Assembly: GCA_950295325.1 (NCBI GenBank)
Contig: OX485807.1
Location: 39,460,440 to 39,524,439, forward strand
Reading direction: 5' to 3'
Source of the DNA: Polytrichum commune
Taxonomy: Eukaryota; Streptophyta; Polytrichopsida; Polytrichales; Polytrichaceae
Length of the DNA: 64,000 bases
Part shown: positions 12,054-23,808 of the stretch, piece after piece
How positions within the stretch are numbered: position 1 is the stretch's first letter
Layout: the number at the start of each line of letters is the position of its first letter
Notes under the pieces: generated by a model
Told to the model about the DNA's origin: nothing
Database searches by the model: none
The model's input: only the letters and a program-made list of their open reading frames with translations
Made by a program: the position numbers and the translations under genes

Positions 12054-15000
12054 TTACTCACATTCTATAACATCTGCAAGTTCAAGTAATCGCATGACCT
12101 CGTTGTAGGAGTACGTTGGAGCATGAATGAACTTGTCACTATCATAATCCACTTTGCACAAAAATCTAAACACGTAATAAAGATGTTTGCAATACACCCA
12201 TTTCCCTTTCTTTCCCAAGGACTAAGATGACATTTTGGTGAAGTCAGGGCATGTGCAATGCGGCATATCGCCAATTGTGACACGATATGTGATGTCCTCC
12301 TTGGAGACGATGTTGATTAGCACTCCAAATCCTGGATATGGAATGGCAGTTATTCCAACCACATAATATCCGTCCATAAGCCCGGCGCTCTCCCATTTGT
12401 TTTTATGATCTACTGCTGGTGCTGCTAGATTGTGGCGCACTAACTTGCCAAACCTGGAAATTGGGTGGGCATCCGGATTTAGTGGCACATGAAAATCCGT
12501 CCGAGGGATTGGGAGCATCGCAATTGTTGAAAGCCTACGGCGAGGAGAGAGAGCCTCCCTCTGCTACAATTGGAACCCAGGCATTGCACAAAGTCCCTGT
12601 ATTGGCTTGCATTGCCCAACATCTTTTGGCAGAGTTGGCTGGCAATCGTGCAATATGCCAATGGGAAGAAGAACAATCAGTCTCTAACACTGATGTGGTA
12701 TGTGCCACACCATGCTCTGTAGAAACCAAAGATTCCTCTATGATTGCCCTTCTAACCCTAGTGTTAGGGCGAGGAATGGAGTAGTTCATTTTATCGGGTC
12801 GGTGTGAATCACAATCTGCACCCGGTGGCAGATCAAGCTTTCGTTTGGTGGATCCAAACAACTCAGACCCCTCCAAAGCACAATCCCTAGTATTGAGATC
12901 TTGCAACCCTGGATAGGACATCATGGCATCTGCCAATAGTTTCGGATCTCCGCACCTGGCAGCAGCTTTCAAAATCAATGACGCAAAATCAGGCCCTTTA
13001 CCAGTAGAACCACCTCTCAACCATGATCTGTAATTTGCAATCTGCATGAATGCACGGATCAAATCGTCCACTGTTGCTTCATACAAACAAGTCATCTTGT
13101 TTCCAGACTGCTGGAGCCATTTGTTGTGCACTGTTTCTGCAAGATTACACGTTGGCATTTCTGCACGTTCATCCATTGTCATATCCTGCAAAAATATTAC
13201 ACAAATTAGAATAGATGGTATATGTAAATATATATCATGGATTTCTAAAAAGTAAAATAACATCTGAAATACATAGTAATGAAGCACTTACAAGAATCAT
13301 ATGACCACCCCATTGCCTATAACGAAAGTGCCAAAACCCCAACCACTCGGACAAGCCGAGAATGCCTTCTTGTGTAGCAGCTCCGGATGACAACCACCAT
13401 GAACGAATGACATGATATCTAGTTTCAGCTTCATCAATTGGTTTTCGCGTCTTTATAATCGTTGCATAGTTGTTTGTGCTGAAACTGCAAAGATGTCTTG
13501 ATATACTTCTGCGTCACCTTATCCAAACTTTGTGACCAATGAAAAAGACAAATACGCTCACGACCCACCATTGGCAAACTTGGGTCACCTACACCATAAA
13601 TCTTTCTGACCGCATTCCAATTAGCCTGAGCGCTATCTGCCATGAAACCTTTGAAATTTACTTTTGACACTCCATTCTCCGACATGACAGAGTTCAAGTT
13701 TTCCCAAAAGAGCGTTTGAGCTACGCCATCTTCAGATTGCATGTCACAACACGCAATGGTCAACACCTTACAGTACTTGCTATCATACACATGACACGCA
13801 AGGGTGGTCCAGCCCTTCAGACGTTTGACGTGATCAAACATTATCCATGAATTCTCCATATCTCCTCCCACCTGCATACGTTTCACAAGATCCACACCAC
13901 TTCCCAGAAGATCTACTGACATTTTGAAGACAAATACATTGTCTTTGGATTGTCCCGGGAATCTACTATCATGGACATACTTGAAGCCTGAATGATCTTT
14001 GAGTGCCATGATACTATCCATTGTGCCCATTCCACTACGAACAAAGCGCTTTGAGCCCGATACAAAATTACGACAATTTGGAGAGGCAAGAGTATTGAAT
14101 TTATCCATGACGACCTCTAATGACGAACCTACTAGGTGATGTTCTTCACCATTTGATAGAGATTTTAGAAGGTAGTCTGCTAGGAATTTTTTGCTCGCTG
14201 CCATAACTATTGCAGAGTTTTTGGCAGTGGGTGTTTTCATGACCTCATTGGTAAGCCATATCAAGTGACTCACGACGTGTACCATTTGATACAGGGTGTT
14301 CATGAACACCTAAATGTATACAAGCTCTGGACATCCTTGGGGATGTGGAGTGAACATATAGTATGCGAGCATGACACAACGCAATACACGTTGGTGTTGA
14401 ACGACATACCTTACATTCCAATCTTGATTTTTCTGGGGCAACATCTCCCACAGAAAATGGGATAGGAGTCGATCCAATCCATTCAGTGCAGTTGTGAACA
14501 CCTCCATTGCGATCCAGATAATCACAGTATGTATTTATACACTGTAAACAACCGGCACATGAAGAACGTCTGAAAGAAAGTCCAAAATCGTTTTGGATAT
14601 TTGTTGTTTTGGTTGTGCACCAAGGATGTCCGTCGCACATCTTATCCATGCCATCCATGGAACGCCCATACGTATTAGAAACATCCATAGCTATTGGAGG
14701 CAAAATAAAGATAACATCACCATCAAAAGATGGTGGCAAGTACTTGACATCACGTACATCTATAGTGTCAAAATCAATTGCAGTAAGATCGGATTTAGAT
14801 CTTCTCCTAGACTTTGTCATTTTTAATGCATCGACAATATTAAAACCTGAAGAAGATGAAGAAGGATGAAGAGGTGGACGTTGAGACGAAACACCATGGC
14901 GAATCAATTTCATGTACGACGAATTGTGAGGGGTTTTATCAACATCCACAGAGACCAGAACCAGATTGGAAGGCTTAGTCTTATAAGGAAAAGGTGATGT

Positions 15001-15417
15001 ATCAGAAATATCAACAACAGGACAAACCTCTTCATCTGAATCCAACAACACAAGAACATCATCGTCACTTGGTTCTATCTTGACAGTAGCCATACTAGGC
15101 ACATTGACAGTAGATGCACCAGACTCATTTGTCAACAAAACAGTGGATGCTTGCATCTGAGACTCAGTAAGCCCTATAACTCTAAATGATCCTGGACCTA
15201 AAATCCAAAAGTATCCATCTTAACACATGTTTTTCGGAATCAAAATTGTCTCCAAGATATCGCCGTTCGTGGAATACATCTCTTGCTCCACGTACATAGA
15301 TCCTATCCGGATATTGAACCTCAAACTAAGCAACTCTTCTGAGACCTTCACATGATGATCATCCTCAAGAGGCAAAGTAAAGGGTACAAATGATCCAGAT
15401 GCTTTAATGGTAGCCAT
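12054..15417 (-). pseudogene. MULE-like transposase with zinc cluster and SWIM finger (decayed)
   Basis: The start is taken at the ATG reading MATIKASGSFVPFTLPLEDD (15,417). In order: an N-terminal globular part of about 65 residues; an in-frame TAA (15,220-15,222); an acidic linker with VLVLLDSDEE, a typical SUMO-interacting pattern; a Cys/His cluster (LECKVCRSTPTC, then ACIHLGVHEHPV); a MULE-type catalytic region with SWIMFDHVKRLKGW and GFMADSAQANWNAV supplying likely acidic residues, followed by ERICLFHWSQSLDKV; and a C-terminal SWIM finger (PHCTCPDF, later YCKHLYYVF; CxC..CxH). An intron at 13,186-13,291 has GT-AG ends. Frame changes occur near 14,250, 13,450 and 12,520, and an in-frame TAG at 12,222-12,224 splits the SWIM finger. 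The gene reads toward the left terminus about 330 bp away. The assignment to MULE rather than a related DDE group is inferred from layout and motifs. Confidence 0.72.
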
Positions 15418-16654
15418 TTTGAAGTAAGGGTATTGGAGAATGAGAGACATTGGAATGTGCAAATGAAAGACTATTTGTATTGGCAATATTGGACCTTCGC
15501 AAGAAACCCTAAATGAAAACAATAAAAAAATGAAGAAACCCTAATATCTAATAACAATGAAGGCGATCACATTCAAATGATAAAATAGATTACAATAAGC
15601 AAGTTTCCGCGTCGGAAAAAAACAACAAGGAAAATATACGGTGTCAGTATATTTCAAAATAAATATTCTAATCAATAGAATAGAACCACGCGTTAGTAAG
15701 ATTCAATATATATGTGTAGGAGTATGCACCAAACTTCGTATGAGTGTTTTAGAAAGTGAGTTGTATAGCGGTTAGCATTATTATCACAGATGCAAGAGGT
15801 AGATCAACATGAGACTTGGACACAATTGAGTGGAAGAAGGAAGAGACAAAAATGATTGTACTTCACAACAAAGAGAGTTCGAGAACGAGCAAGTAGTATG
15901 AGGAAAAAATCTAACATTGTAGTGCAGAAATATATAGATGATTTAGCAAAAACACAAAAGAGTATAGATTTGAATGATTTGGACGAAGAAAGTGAAGAGG
16001 CAAGAAAAGAGGTTGATGGGGATGTATACAACAATACTGCGGATAAGAATGGAGTCCACGATGATGCTGAAGAGAGGAAGGAAATGAGCAAATCAAGATG
16101 TATGAAAAAAATGACAACAACTGTCTGCACGGAAGCGAAGAAGATGAAGATGAAGATGAATATGGAGACGAAATTTATTGCATAAGTATCTTTTGAGCAT
16201 TTCATAGGAAATTACACATATTTGACATAACACAAATGCTATTGGAATTGCAATTTGATGAGAGTTATAGTTAGCCAAATGATAGAGCAAGCGCATTAGT
16301 TTGTTGAAAGTAGATAATTTTATTAAAAAATTATTAAGAAGGATCTACGCACACTTGCATAGGAAAGCCTTCTATGTATCCAACCTATGTAATTTCTTGC
16401 CTAACCACTAGCTCATTAGGGGATAGCACCAGTTAATGCAACCAACCGGATTCGAACCCCGGTAAGTGCAGACCGAAATATCAGTCTTTTTAGACTACTC
16501 GCATCCACAGGTGGATGTCTTAAATCCTTTTGCACACAGTTATATTCAATTCGCGAAGGTATATGATCGGTTCTAGCTAGTCTACTATAAGTAACGACAA
16601 ATACGTTTAAGAGTCTAGAAGGTATTAACAGGACTATAAATTTCATACCCTTTC
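15418..16654. promoter_or_regulatory. Divergent upstream region of the transposase gene
   Basis: This is the leader side of the left gene. It contains AT-rich DNA, an uncertain small open frame (15,856-16,185) and a tRNA-like B-box element near 16,440-16,465 (GGGTTCGAATCC on the minus strand) with no matching tRNA fold. No TATA box can be chosen with confidence. Confidence 0.35.
15856..16185 (+). CDS. Small Lys/Glu-rich open frame, hypothetical
   Basis: The 109-codon frame is highly charged, with an N-terminal basic stretch (KRVRERASSMRKKSN), an acidic centre (LDEESEEARKEVDGDV) and a low-complexity KMKMKMNMETK tail. It lies between the transposase start and the palindromic minisatellite, on the same strand as the ParB/methyltransferase gene. 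It has no recognisable domain, and purine-rich DNA readily gives open frames of this composition, so it may be spurious. If real it would be a third element gene or a lost exon. Confidence 0.25.
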   Translation: MYFTTKRVRERASSMRKKSNIVVQKYIDDLAKTQKSIDLNDLDEESEEARKEVDGDVYNNTADKNGVHDDAEERKEMSKSRCMKKMTTTVCTEAKKMKMKMNMETKFIA

Positions 16655-17487
16655 CCGGTGTATGAAAATAGAAACACGTATGAGGACCGCCAATACCCTA
16701 TCCGGTATGAGAGTGGAAATATGTAGGAGGGCCCCTAGGGTATTGGCGGTACCGCCACAACCCCCCGTGTATGATAGTGGATACACGTATGAAAGCCCCA
16801 TGGGTATTGGCGGTACCTGCTACTATCATTTTGGGTATGAGAGGGGAAATACGACGGAGATCCCGAAGGCTATTGGCGGTGCCGCCAATACCCCCTGGGT
16901 ATTAAAATCAAAACATGTATAAAGGCCCCAGCGGTATTGGTGGTGCCCCCAACACCCCTCCCCCACGGCCACCGTGGGTATGGAAATATATATACGTATG
17001 TGGTCTCACAGGTATTGGTGGCATCACCGATACCCACCGGGTATGAAAGAATAAATATGTTAGAGGTCTAAGGGGTATTGGCGGCACCGCCAATACCCCT
17101 TCGGGTATGAAGGAAGAAATACGTATGCGGTCCAAGGGGTATTGGCGGCACCGCCAATACCCCTTCGGGTATGAAGGAAGAAATACGTATGGGGTCTAAG
17201 GGGTATTGGCGGCACCGCCAATACCCCCTCGGGTATAAAGAAGGAAATACGTATGGGGTCTGATGGGTATTGGCGGCACCGCCAATACCCCCTCGGGTAT
17301 AAAGGAGGAAATACGTATGGGGTCTGATGGGTATTGGCGGCACCGCCAATACCCCCTCGGGTATAAAGGAAGAAATACGTATGGGGTCTAATGGGTATTG
17401 GCGGCACCGCCAATACCCCCTTGGGTATAAAGGAGGAAATACGTCTGTGGTCTAAGGAGTATTGGCGGCACCGCCAATACCCCCTCG
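16655..17487. repeat. GC-rich palindromic minisatellite, left part
   Basis: About 13 tandem units, the last seven highly regular at about 61-63 bp. Each unit has a near-perfect palindrome: GGTATTGGCGG, a 2-nt centre (CA, TG or TA), then CCGCCAATACC. This is followed by a spacer of the type GGGTATGAAGGAAGAAATAC. Units on the left are more diverged. The long minus-strand open frames here are by-products of the repeat period. The array is cut at 17,487 by the LTR element and resumes at 24,785. The stems could extrude as cruciforms or give hairpin RNA. Each arm also contains ATTGGCGG, which fits the E2F consensus WTTSSCSS in inverted pairs. Confidence 0.9.
17483..17487 (+). repeat. Left 5-bp target duplication of LTR element
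   Basis: CCTCG immediately precedes the left LTR. The same five bases follow the right LTR at 24,785-24,789. Confidence 0.92.
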
Positions 17488-18463
17488 TGTCGCGCACCTC
17501 TCCATGAGGAGTGCCCGAAACACCATGGGCACAAGGGGGACCCCGGAGTGACACCCGGGACTTGTGGCGCCGTTGGTGAGAGGGCCCAAGTGATCCTAGT
17601 GTGGGTGAGGGCCCCGGGCGTTGGGAACGCCTCCCACCCACAAAGACTAGGAGGCATGAGGGTGAGGCCATGAGCTATGCGTAGCTCATGGCGTGGTGAT
17701 TCTAGAATGCTCAAGATCACCTCAATCGGAGGTGTGAGCTAGGAGTTATGGCCATTTGAGTGGGGTGCTGTCCCGGGACAGCGCCCTGGTACAGCAGTGC
17801 CTGGGAGTGATTCCCGGGACTGCCAAGGTTCAAACAGGCATAACTTCCTCAAGCCTTGCCCGAATGGGGCAAGCAAGGAGTCCATCGGCATCTACGTGAA
17901 GCGTAGATGAGGATGGAGTGGTTGGTTGTTATGATCAGACATCATACAAGGAAGTTATGATGGTCTGAAGCTGCTGGGGGGGGTTCTAGGCCCAGCAGCT
18001 AAGGGAAAATGTCCACTTGGCCCCAACTCTTGGTAGAGAGACAAGAGGTTGGTTGGCGGTGGGGTAGGGGCTCCGTGTAGAGTCCTAGAGGCTTATATGG
18101 GTGAGGTGGTGTGGCCTCACCCACCCGAGGCCGAACGGCACGGCCTCCATGGGCATTGGCCCATTGTGAGGCCATAGTTGCCTAGTATGGTTCGGGTTGT
18201 TGTAGTGTTGCCCCGGCAACGCGATGATCAACATAGGATTGGACTTCCATGGATGGAAGTCCACATTGGGGAAATGGGTTACCGATTAAGGGGTGAGTCC
18301 CGAAAGCAAAGTAGGAGGGTTGGTTCCCTCCTATGAACTATTGGTCCGGGGTAAGAGGAGCTATCCATTAGCATGGCGGAATGCTAAGGGTTAGCCACTC
18401 GTAACCTTTGCTAGAATTCAAAATAACCAAGATGGTCAAGGGGGACTAGCAAGGGTTGCGACA
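17488..18463 (+). repeat. Left (5') LTR
   Basis: 976 bp from TGTCGC to GCGACA. It contains GGCTTATATGGG near 18,090, a candidate TATA region. It appears identical to the right LTR, with a constant offset of 6,321 bp along its whole length. Confidence 0.95.
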
Positions 18464-18465
18464 CT

Positions 18466-18477
18466 TGGTATCAGAGC
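18466..18477 (+). promoter_or_regulatory. Primer binding site (tRNA-iMet)
   Basis: TGGTATCAGAGC lies two bases after the left LTR. It is the standard plant retrotransposon primer site complementary to the 3' end of initiator methionine tRNA. Confidence 0.93.
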
Positions 18478-20080
18478 AGGGTTCCAAGTTTTGAGCTCGC
18501 ACTTTGAGGGAAACATGGGTATCAAAAATGCGGGTTATGATGGTGAGCCCGGGGTTTCCAAAAGGTTGTGAGGCTCAAATTGGAACAAGGATCATGTGCA
18601 AATGGAGTTTGACCATACCATTGATTTTAATGGTAATGGTGGGCATGAGGGTGGATTCGGTGAGGAAAATGGAGGTGTCCTTTGAAAAGGGCTCCCGCAA
18701 ACCTCAAATAGTATTTGGGGCCTAGAATACCGAATGCACCCAAAACCTTGGAGGGTGTTAATGTTGGATTGAAATTTCAATTCGAAATGCTTCGAAGGTT
18801 CGGATGTTGAAATGAACTTGGTGCTAATGAGGCACCCAGGGCCTCTTAAGGCCTATGTGCGCTATTCAAACGCACAAATGAAGGATACACCTAAAACGGA
18901 CGAGCTTTCTAAGAAATGCATCGTTTTAGGTGGGGTTTTAAAAGCGGGTGGTGGATGCCTTGTTTAAGTCCCCAAGGCTTCTTGAGGACATGGTGGGGAT
19001 CATCAAGTTTGCAAGATCATTGAATCCGATGGTCCCGAAGAAAAGTTTGGCGGCGCATCACCACAAGTGGCTTTAGCCAAAGTTGGTCCCAAAGAAATGA
19101 GTGCAAATTGTTTGGTTCATTTTACTTAGGCAAAATATGTTGGTGCTGCTAACAGAATGTTGAAAGGTGGCTTTATGCTTCCAAGGCAAATCATACTCAT
19201 GCCGCGGACGGAATGTTGGAAGGTGGGTTTGTCCTACCAAGGCAATTCATGTTCGTGCCGCATACGGAGTGTGGGAAGGTGGCTTTGTGCTATCAAGGGA
19301 AAACATGTTTGTTTTGTGGACAAATTATTGGAAATTGCTTTTGTGGCACTAAACCAACTCGTCCCACGGACGAAATGTTAAAAGTTGGCTTTGCGGACCG
19401 AGCCAAAACATATTGTTGCGGTGGAGGGAGAATTAGATGGTGGCTTTGTGGCCAAGGCTAGTAGCCTTAAGCCAAGGCCAAGTCATGTATACCTTGAGGC
19501 TCAAATGAATGGGAGATATGTCTCATGAGTTGTCAAAGAGGCAACGGACTCTTTCATGAGCCGAAAGCTCACAAGGGGGTTGGGGCTCGAGGACGGGTAG
19601 AGCCGGCAAGCCCACCAAAGTACGGTTTGCAAAGGGCGAACCGCATGAAGCAAAGGAGGCGGCGATGCATGTAACCTTTTGATGTGGGACATTGGATTTT
19701 TGTCAAAATTTCACACCATGTGAAATAGATGAAATGCATGTCATTGTGAAGGCCGCCTACTTTGAAACTCACATGATAGATGTGAGGTGCAAGCCGGTGA
19801 GCTTGCGGTGCATTATGATGTGTCATAATGGAAAAGAATTGAAGTTCAAATTGACAAGGACTCCTATGGTAGGAGGATCCAAGTTGAATTTGGTCTTATT
19901 GGACCAAATGAAAAATAGAAAACATAATGGTCGTGGTTCAATTATAGCAACTCCAAGGAATGTATGGGGAGGCTAGGAAAGATGGGCCTCCCCCAAACAA
20001 TATTGGTGTGATGTTGGTGAGATACAAGGATGTATTCACCAATGTGTTGCCAAAAAAAAAAATTACCGCCAAGGAGTGAA
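18478..20080 (+). pseudogene. Degraded gag/protease region of the LTR element
   Basis: The sequence has only short broken frames. A protease/pre-RT-like stretch is seen at 19,692-20,080, ending in VMLVRYKDVFTNVLP, which matches the conserved segment just before Gypsy reverse transcriptases. No zinc knuckle or clear aspartate triad can be read. The stretch 19,157-19,400 is a local tandem repeat. Confidence 0.55.
19157..19400 (+). repeat. About 55-bp tandem repeat in gag region
   Basis: Units beginning with GAATGTTGGAAGGTGGGTTT or close variants start near 19,157, 19,210, 19,265 and 19,370. Each carries an ACCAAGGCAA or ATCAAGGGAA block and a CATG block. The last unit is the most diverged. Confidence 0.7.
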
Positions 20081-22994
20081 AAATAACTTTGCTCAACGAG
20101 AGATTGAGTTCTTGAGGTATGTGGTGACAAAGGAAGTTGGTGGACGAACATGAAGAATGTCAAGGCAATCCAAAAGGAGAATTGGCCCTTGATTCAAAAG
20201 GGCTTAGGTCATTTGTTGGCCTAGCCAATTAGTACCACAACTTCATTCGAGAGTTTTCTAAGGTTGCTAGGACCTTATTCAACTTATTGAGGAAAATGGC
20301 TATCCCAAGAGTGGGATGAGCCTTGTCACCAAGCCTTTGGAGGGCTCAAAAACAAGTTCTCTTCGCCGCCCGTGCTTAAGTTCGCGGACTTTGACAAACC
20401 TTTTGAGGTGCATACGGGGGCGAGTGACTTTAGCATTGGTGGATGTTGAGGCAAAATGGATGGACATTGCATATAAGAGCATGAATCTCGATGGTTGTCC
20501 GACCTTGTCCAACTTATGCAAGAAATGGCTATCCCAAAAGTGGGATGAGCTTTGCCACCAAGTCTTGAAGGAGCTTAAGACCAAGTTTTCTTCGCCGCCC
20601 GTGCTCAAGTTTGCGAAATTTGACAAACCTTTTGAGGTGCATACGGGGGCGAGTAACTTTACCATTGGCGGATGTTGATCCAAGATGGATGCCCATTGCA
20701 TATGGGAGCATTAAGCTTAAAGGTTGTCAAACCTTGTGCGACTTGTGAAAGAAATGGCTATCCCAAGAGTGGGATGAGCCTTGCCACCAAGTCTTTGAGA
20801 AGCTTAAGAGCAAGTTCTCTTCGCCGCCCGTGCTCAAGTTCGCGGACTTTGACAAACCTTTTGAGGTGCATACGGGGGCGAGTGACTTTACCATTGGCGG
20901 ATGTTGAGGCAAGATGGATGGCCATGGCATATGAGAGCATGAAGCTCGATGGTTGTCCCACCTTGTGCGACTTGTGGAAGAAATGGCTATCCCAAGAGTG
21001 GGATGATGTTTGTCACGAGTCTTTGGGGAGCTTAACACCAAGTTTTCTTCGCCGCCCGTGCTCAAGTTCGCGGAGCTTGACAAACCTTTCGAGGTGCATA
21101 CGGGGGTGAGTGCCTTTGCCAATGGTGGATTATGTGTAAGATGGATGGCCATTGCATATGGGAGCATAAAGCTCGATGGTTGTCAAAGAAGACAACCAAC
21201 TCATGACAAAGAATTTCTTTGCTGTAGTGCATTGCTTGAAGATGTGGCGACATTATATGGGGTCGCACAAAACAAAGGTCTACATGGACAATGTGTCCTA
21301 AAAGTATTTTGACATACAAGCGTAAGTGAACGCCAAGTCATTGCGGAGGCATGATAGTTTGGCGCTTATGAAGGTGGATTTGATCCACAAACCGGACCGT
21401 TGAAATGTGGTGCCGGATGCGCGAAGTAGACCGGAAGAGTTCCAAGCAATGAGAACCATCCAAACCTTGTGGCTAATGTGTGCCGGCGAAGGAAACTTGT
21501 GATGCAAGATACGGGAGGGGTAAATTAACTACCCCAAAGCACAAAAGCTTTTAGGTGAGCTTCGCAAGAGCAAGGTGCTCAAAGAGATTAAGTTGGTGGA
21601 CGGATTGTTCAAGTGCAAACAAAGTCGGGTATATGTGCCACAAGGCAAGTTGAGGCTATCGGTTTTGAAGGAGGAATATTATAGTCCTATTGCCGGCCAT
21701 AGAGGAGAAAGAAAAAGCCGCCATAGAATGGTGTCAAAGAGGTACCATTGGCGGTGCATAAAGGAAGATATAACCCACTTTGTGAAGGCTTGAATCAAAG
21801 TGCCAAGTGAACCGAGCCTCTTACCAAAAGCAAGGCGGCTTCTTGTAACCGTTGCCTATCCCGTTGGCGCCATGGCATGGTATGTGCATGGACTTGATCA
21901 CAAGTTTGCCGGAGTCACATGGGTATGATGCCATCTTGTTGATGGTACAGCGGTTTGCCAAGTGGGCACACATGGTGCCGATTGTGGGAACCGCCACCGC
22001 GTTGGAGACCGCATAGCCTTTTCTCAAAGGATGGTTGAGGCACCACGGGTTGCCAAGAGTGATTGTGAGGGATCAAGATCCAAAGTTCACAAGTGCATTT
22101 TCAATGCATTTCTCTAAGGAGGTCGGAATGAAACTAAGGTTTAGCACGGCCTTGCATTCCCAAATGAATGGGAAAGCGGAGCATGTGAATGGAGTCTTGA
22201 AGCAATACTTGAGGAACTTGGTGGGGGCGGACCAAGGAGATTGGGCGGACTATGTGGGTCGAGCGGAGTGTAATTGCAATGTAGCCACGCACTTGGCTAC
22301 CAAGGGGTGGTCTTTCGTGGTGGCTTATGGAGTGGATGCGCTCCAACCTATTAACCTAGCTCTCGAGGGGGCACATTCAACACTAGAGTTCAACCAAGAT
22401 GGTAAGGACTTGGCCAAGGAGCAAAAACAAGTCTTGGAGATGACCAAGTTGTTGGTGGAGAAAGCCCGAAGGTGCTACGGAGTGCAAATCAATGCCGGAA
22501 GACGCGAAGTGGAGTATGAGGTGGGCCAATAAGGTGTTGTTGAATGTGGACAACTTCACCTTGCCCAAAGGCCTTACTCCAAAAGTTCATGTCCAAAATT
22601 GGAGCTTCGTTTTCCATTGTGGAACAAGTGTTCAAGGACATGTATAAGTTGGAATTACCGCCGGAGATCAAAGTGCATCCGACATTTCATGTCTCATTAC
22701 GAAAGTCATTTTAGGACGACACCTTGTGGCCCGATCACAAGCAAGTGATTAGGCCACCTCCCGACCTTGTGGAGGTCATTTGGAACATGAGGTAAGAGGG
22801 CATCCTCAAGTGTAGGAAGCCCAAGTGAAAATGAAAGAAAATGTACAAAGGAGTACTTGGTGAAATGGTGAGGATACCATGAGAAACAAACCGCTTGGGT
22901 GGCGGCAAGAGACATGGTGAACACCAATGAATTGGTGAAGCACTTTGAAGAAACTAAGGCTAAGGATTCCAATAAAATGAAGCGGAGGCATTGA
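20081..22994 (+). pseudogene. pol remnant: RNase H, integrase, chromodomain (RT core absent)
   Basis: After the pre-RT segment the sequence jumps directly to the end of the RT domain (LRSFVGLAN near 20,205). Next come an RNase H N-terminal part (SSPPVLKF, DFDKPFEVHTGAS) repeated four times, a partial RNase H end (PTHDKEF), an integrase zinc-binding part (GHRGERKSRHRM, about 21,690), an integrase core with VRDQDPKFTS and HSQMNGKAEHVN that keeps the second Asp and the Glu, and a chromodomain-like end (KEYLVKW, TAWVAARDMVNTNELVKHFE) near 22,839-22,990, interrupted by TGA. Many frame changes and stops separate these parts. The palm with the YxDD motif is not present. Confidence 0.85.
20290..21186 (+). 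repeat. Four-copy 229-bp tandem amplification of RNase H segment
   Basis: The landmark AAATGGCTATCCC occurs at about 20,293, 20,523, 20,751 and 20,980, a period of 228-230 bp. Each copy carries the CCGCCCGTGCT and GAGGTGCATACGGGGG blocks coding for SSPPV and FEVHTG. The copies differ by scattered substitutions, so the amplification predates the latest insertion. Confidence 0.92.
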
Positions 22995-23793
22995 TGAGGA
23001 CATCAATCTCCTTTAGTGGGGGAGAGACGCTAGTAGCACACTTAGCTTCGAGGTTAATTGCTCCACAACATGAACTTGTTCTTTGGCTTGAGGGAATAAA
23101 GTCCAAACTTTAGTGGTGCAAAGAGAAAAGTATGAGATGAGGTCCTAGTCTTGTACTTGTGCTTGGTTAATGGAAGAGGGGGAATAGATATGCCAAACTA
23201 GGTTGGGTAAGCCGAGTAATTGGGGGCCATGGCTTAGAGGGGCCTTGGATAAAACCAAGAAACTTCTTAGTTGTGGGCTTGTCCGGGCGGGGACAAGGTG
23301 ATGGCGCGTGCTCATAAAAGTGCTACCCGCGAGCTAACGAGAGTTGGCGCATGGGAGTCATGAACCCATGTCTCGAAAGAGCAAAGTGGGAACCGAGTCG
23401 GGCGGGACTTGGCATCACCCCCGTGCGATCAAGGCGTGGCTTAACAATGGAAAGCCATCTCGGAGTTGCAACCGAGACAACTTAGTGGAAGCGTTGAGGT
23501 CTCGCCTAGATGTGTCACGTTAGGCTAGTGGAGCCTAACGGGGGAGGCCCCAAAGGAGGGGCAACCCAAGTGAGTCCTAAAGTAGGTGGGTCTAGTATAG
23601 GTTAGGTCCTTGGATGAGAGATCCAAGGTCGCTAACGGACCACCTAGGAACGACACCTTTGGGACTATGCCAAATTTGAAGATGCATTGTGGGGGTCGCG
23701 CCCTAAGGTAAACACAATGCCGCACCATAGAGGATGGCAACTTGAGAATTGGTGTGCCGACTACGAGTGTAGTCGATGAGGGCATCGACTCCG
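22995..23793 (+). other. 3' untranslated spacer of the LTR element
   Basis: About 800 bp of non-coding DNA between the chromodomain remnant and the polypurine tract. A second purine run (AGTGGGGGAGAGA, near 23,015) could be a relic tract. No extra gene is recognised. Confidence 0.5.
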
Positions 23794-23808
23794 TTTGGTG
23801 GGGGTGAG
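23794..23808 (+). promoter_or_regulatory. Polypurine tract
   Basis: TTTGGTGGGGGTGAG abuts the right LTR start (TGTCGC at 23,809), the position expected for plus-strand priming. Confidence 0.8.

Noticed and set aside
16436-16470. tRNA-like sequence on the minus strand (GGGTTCGAATCC with a nearby GAGCTAGTGGTTAG)
   Set aside because: The B-box and A-box-like parts are in the wrong order and no cloverleaf forms. At most it is a rearranged tRNA-derived SINE relic.
16655-17487. CRISPR-like array
   Set aside because: The spacers are as conserved as the palindromes and the context is a plant transposon, so this is a minisatellite.
17060-17671. A 203-codon open frame with about 20-residue repeats on the minus strand
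   Set aside because: It is a by-product of the 61-63 bp palindromic minisatellite and continues into the LTR. No protein family fits.
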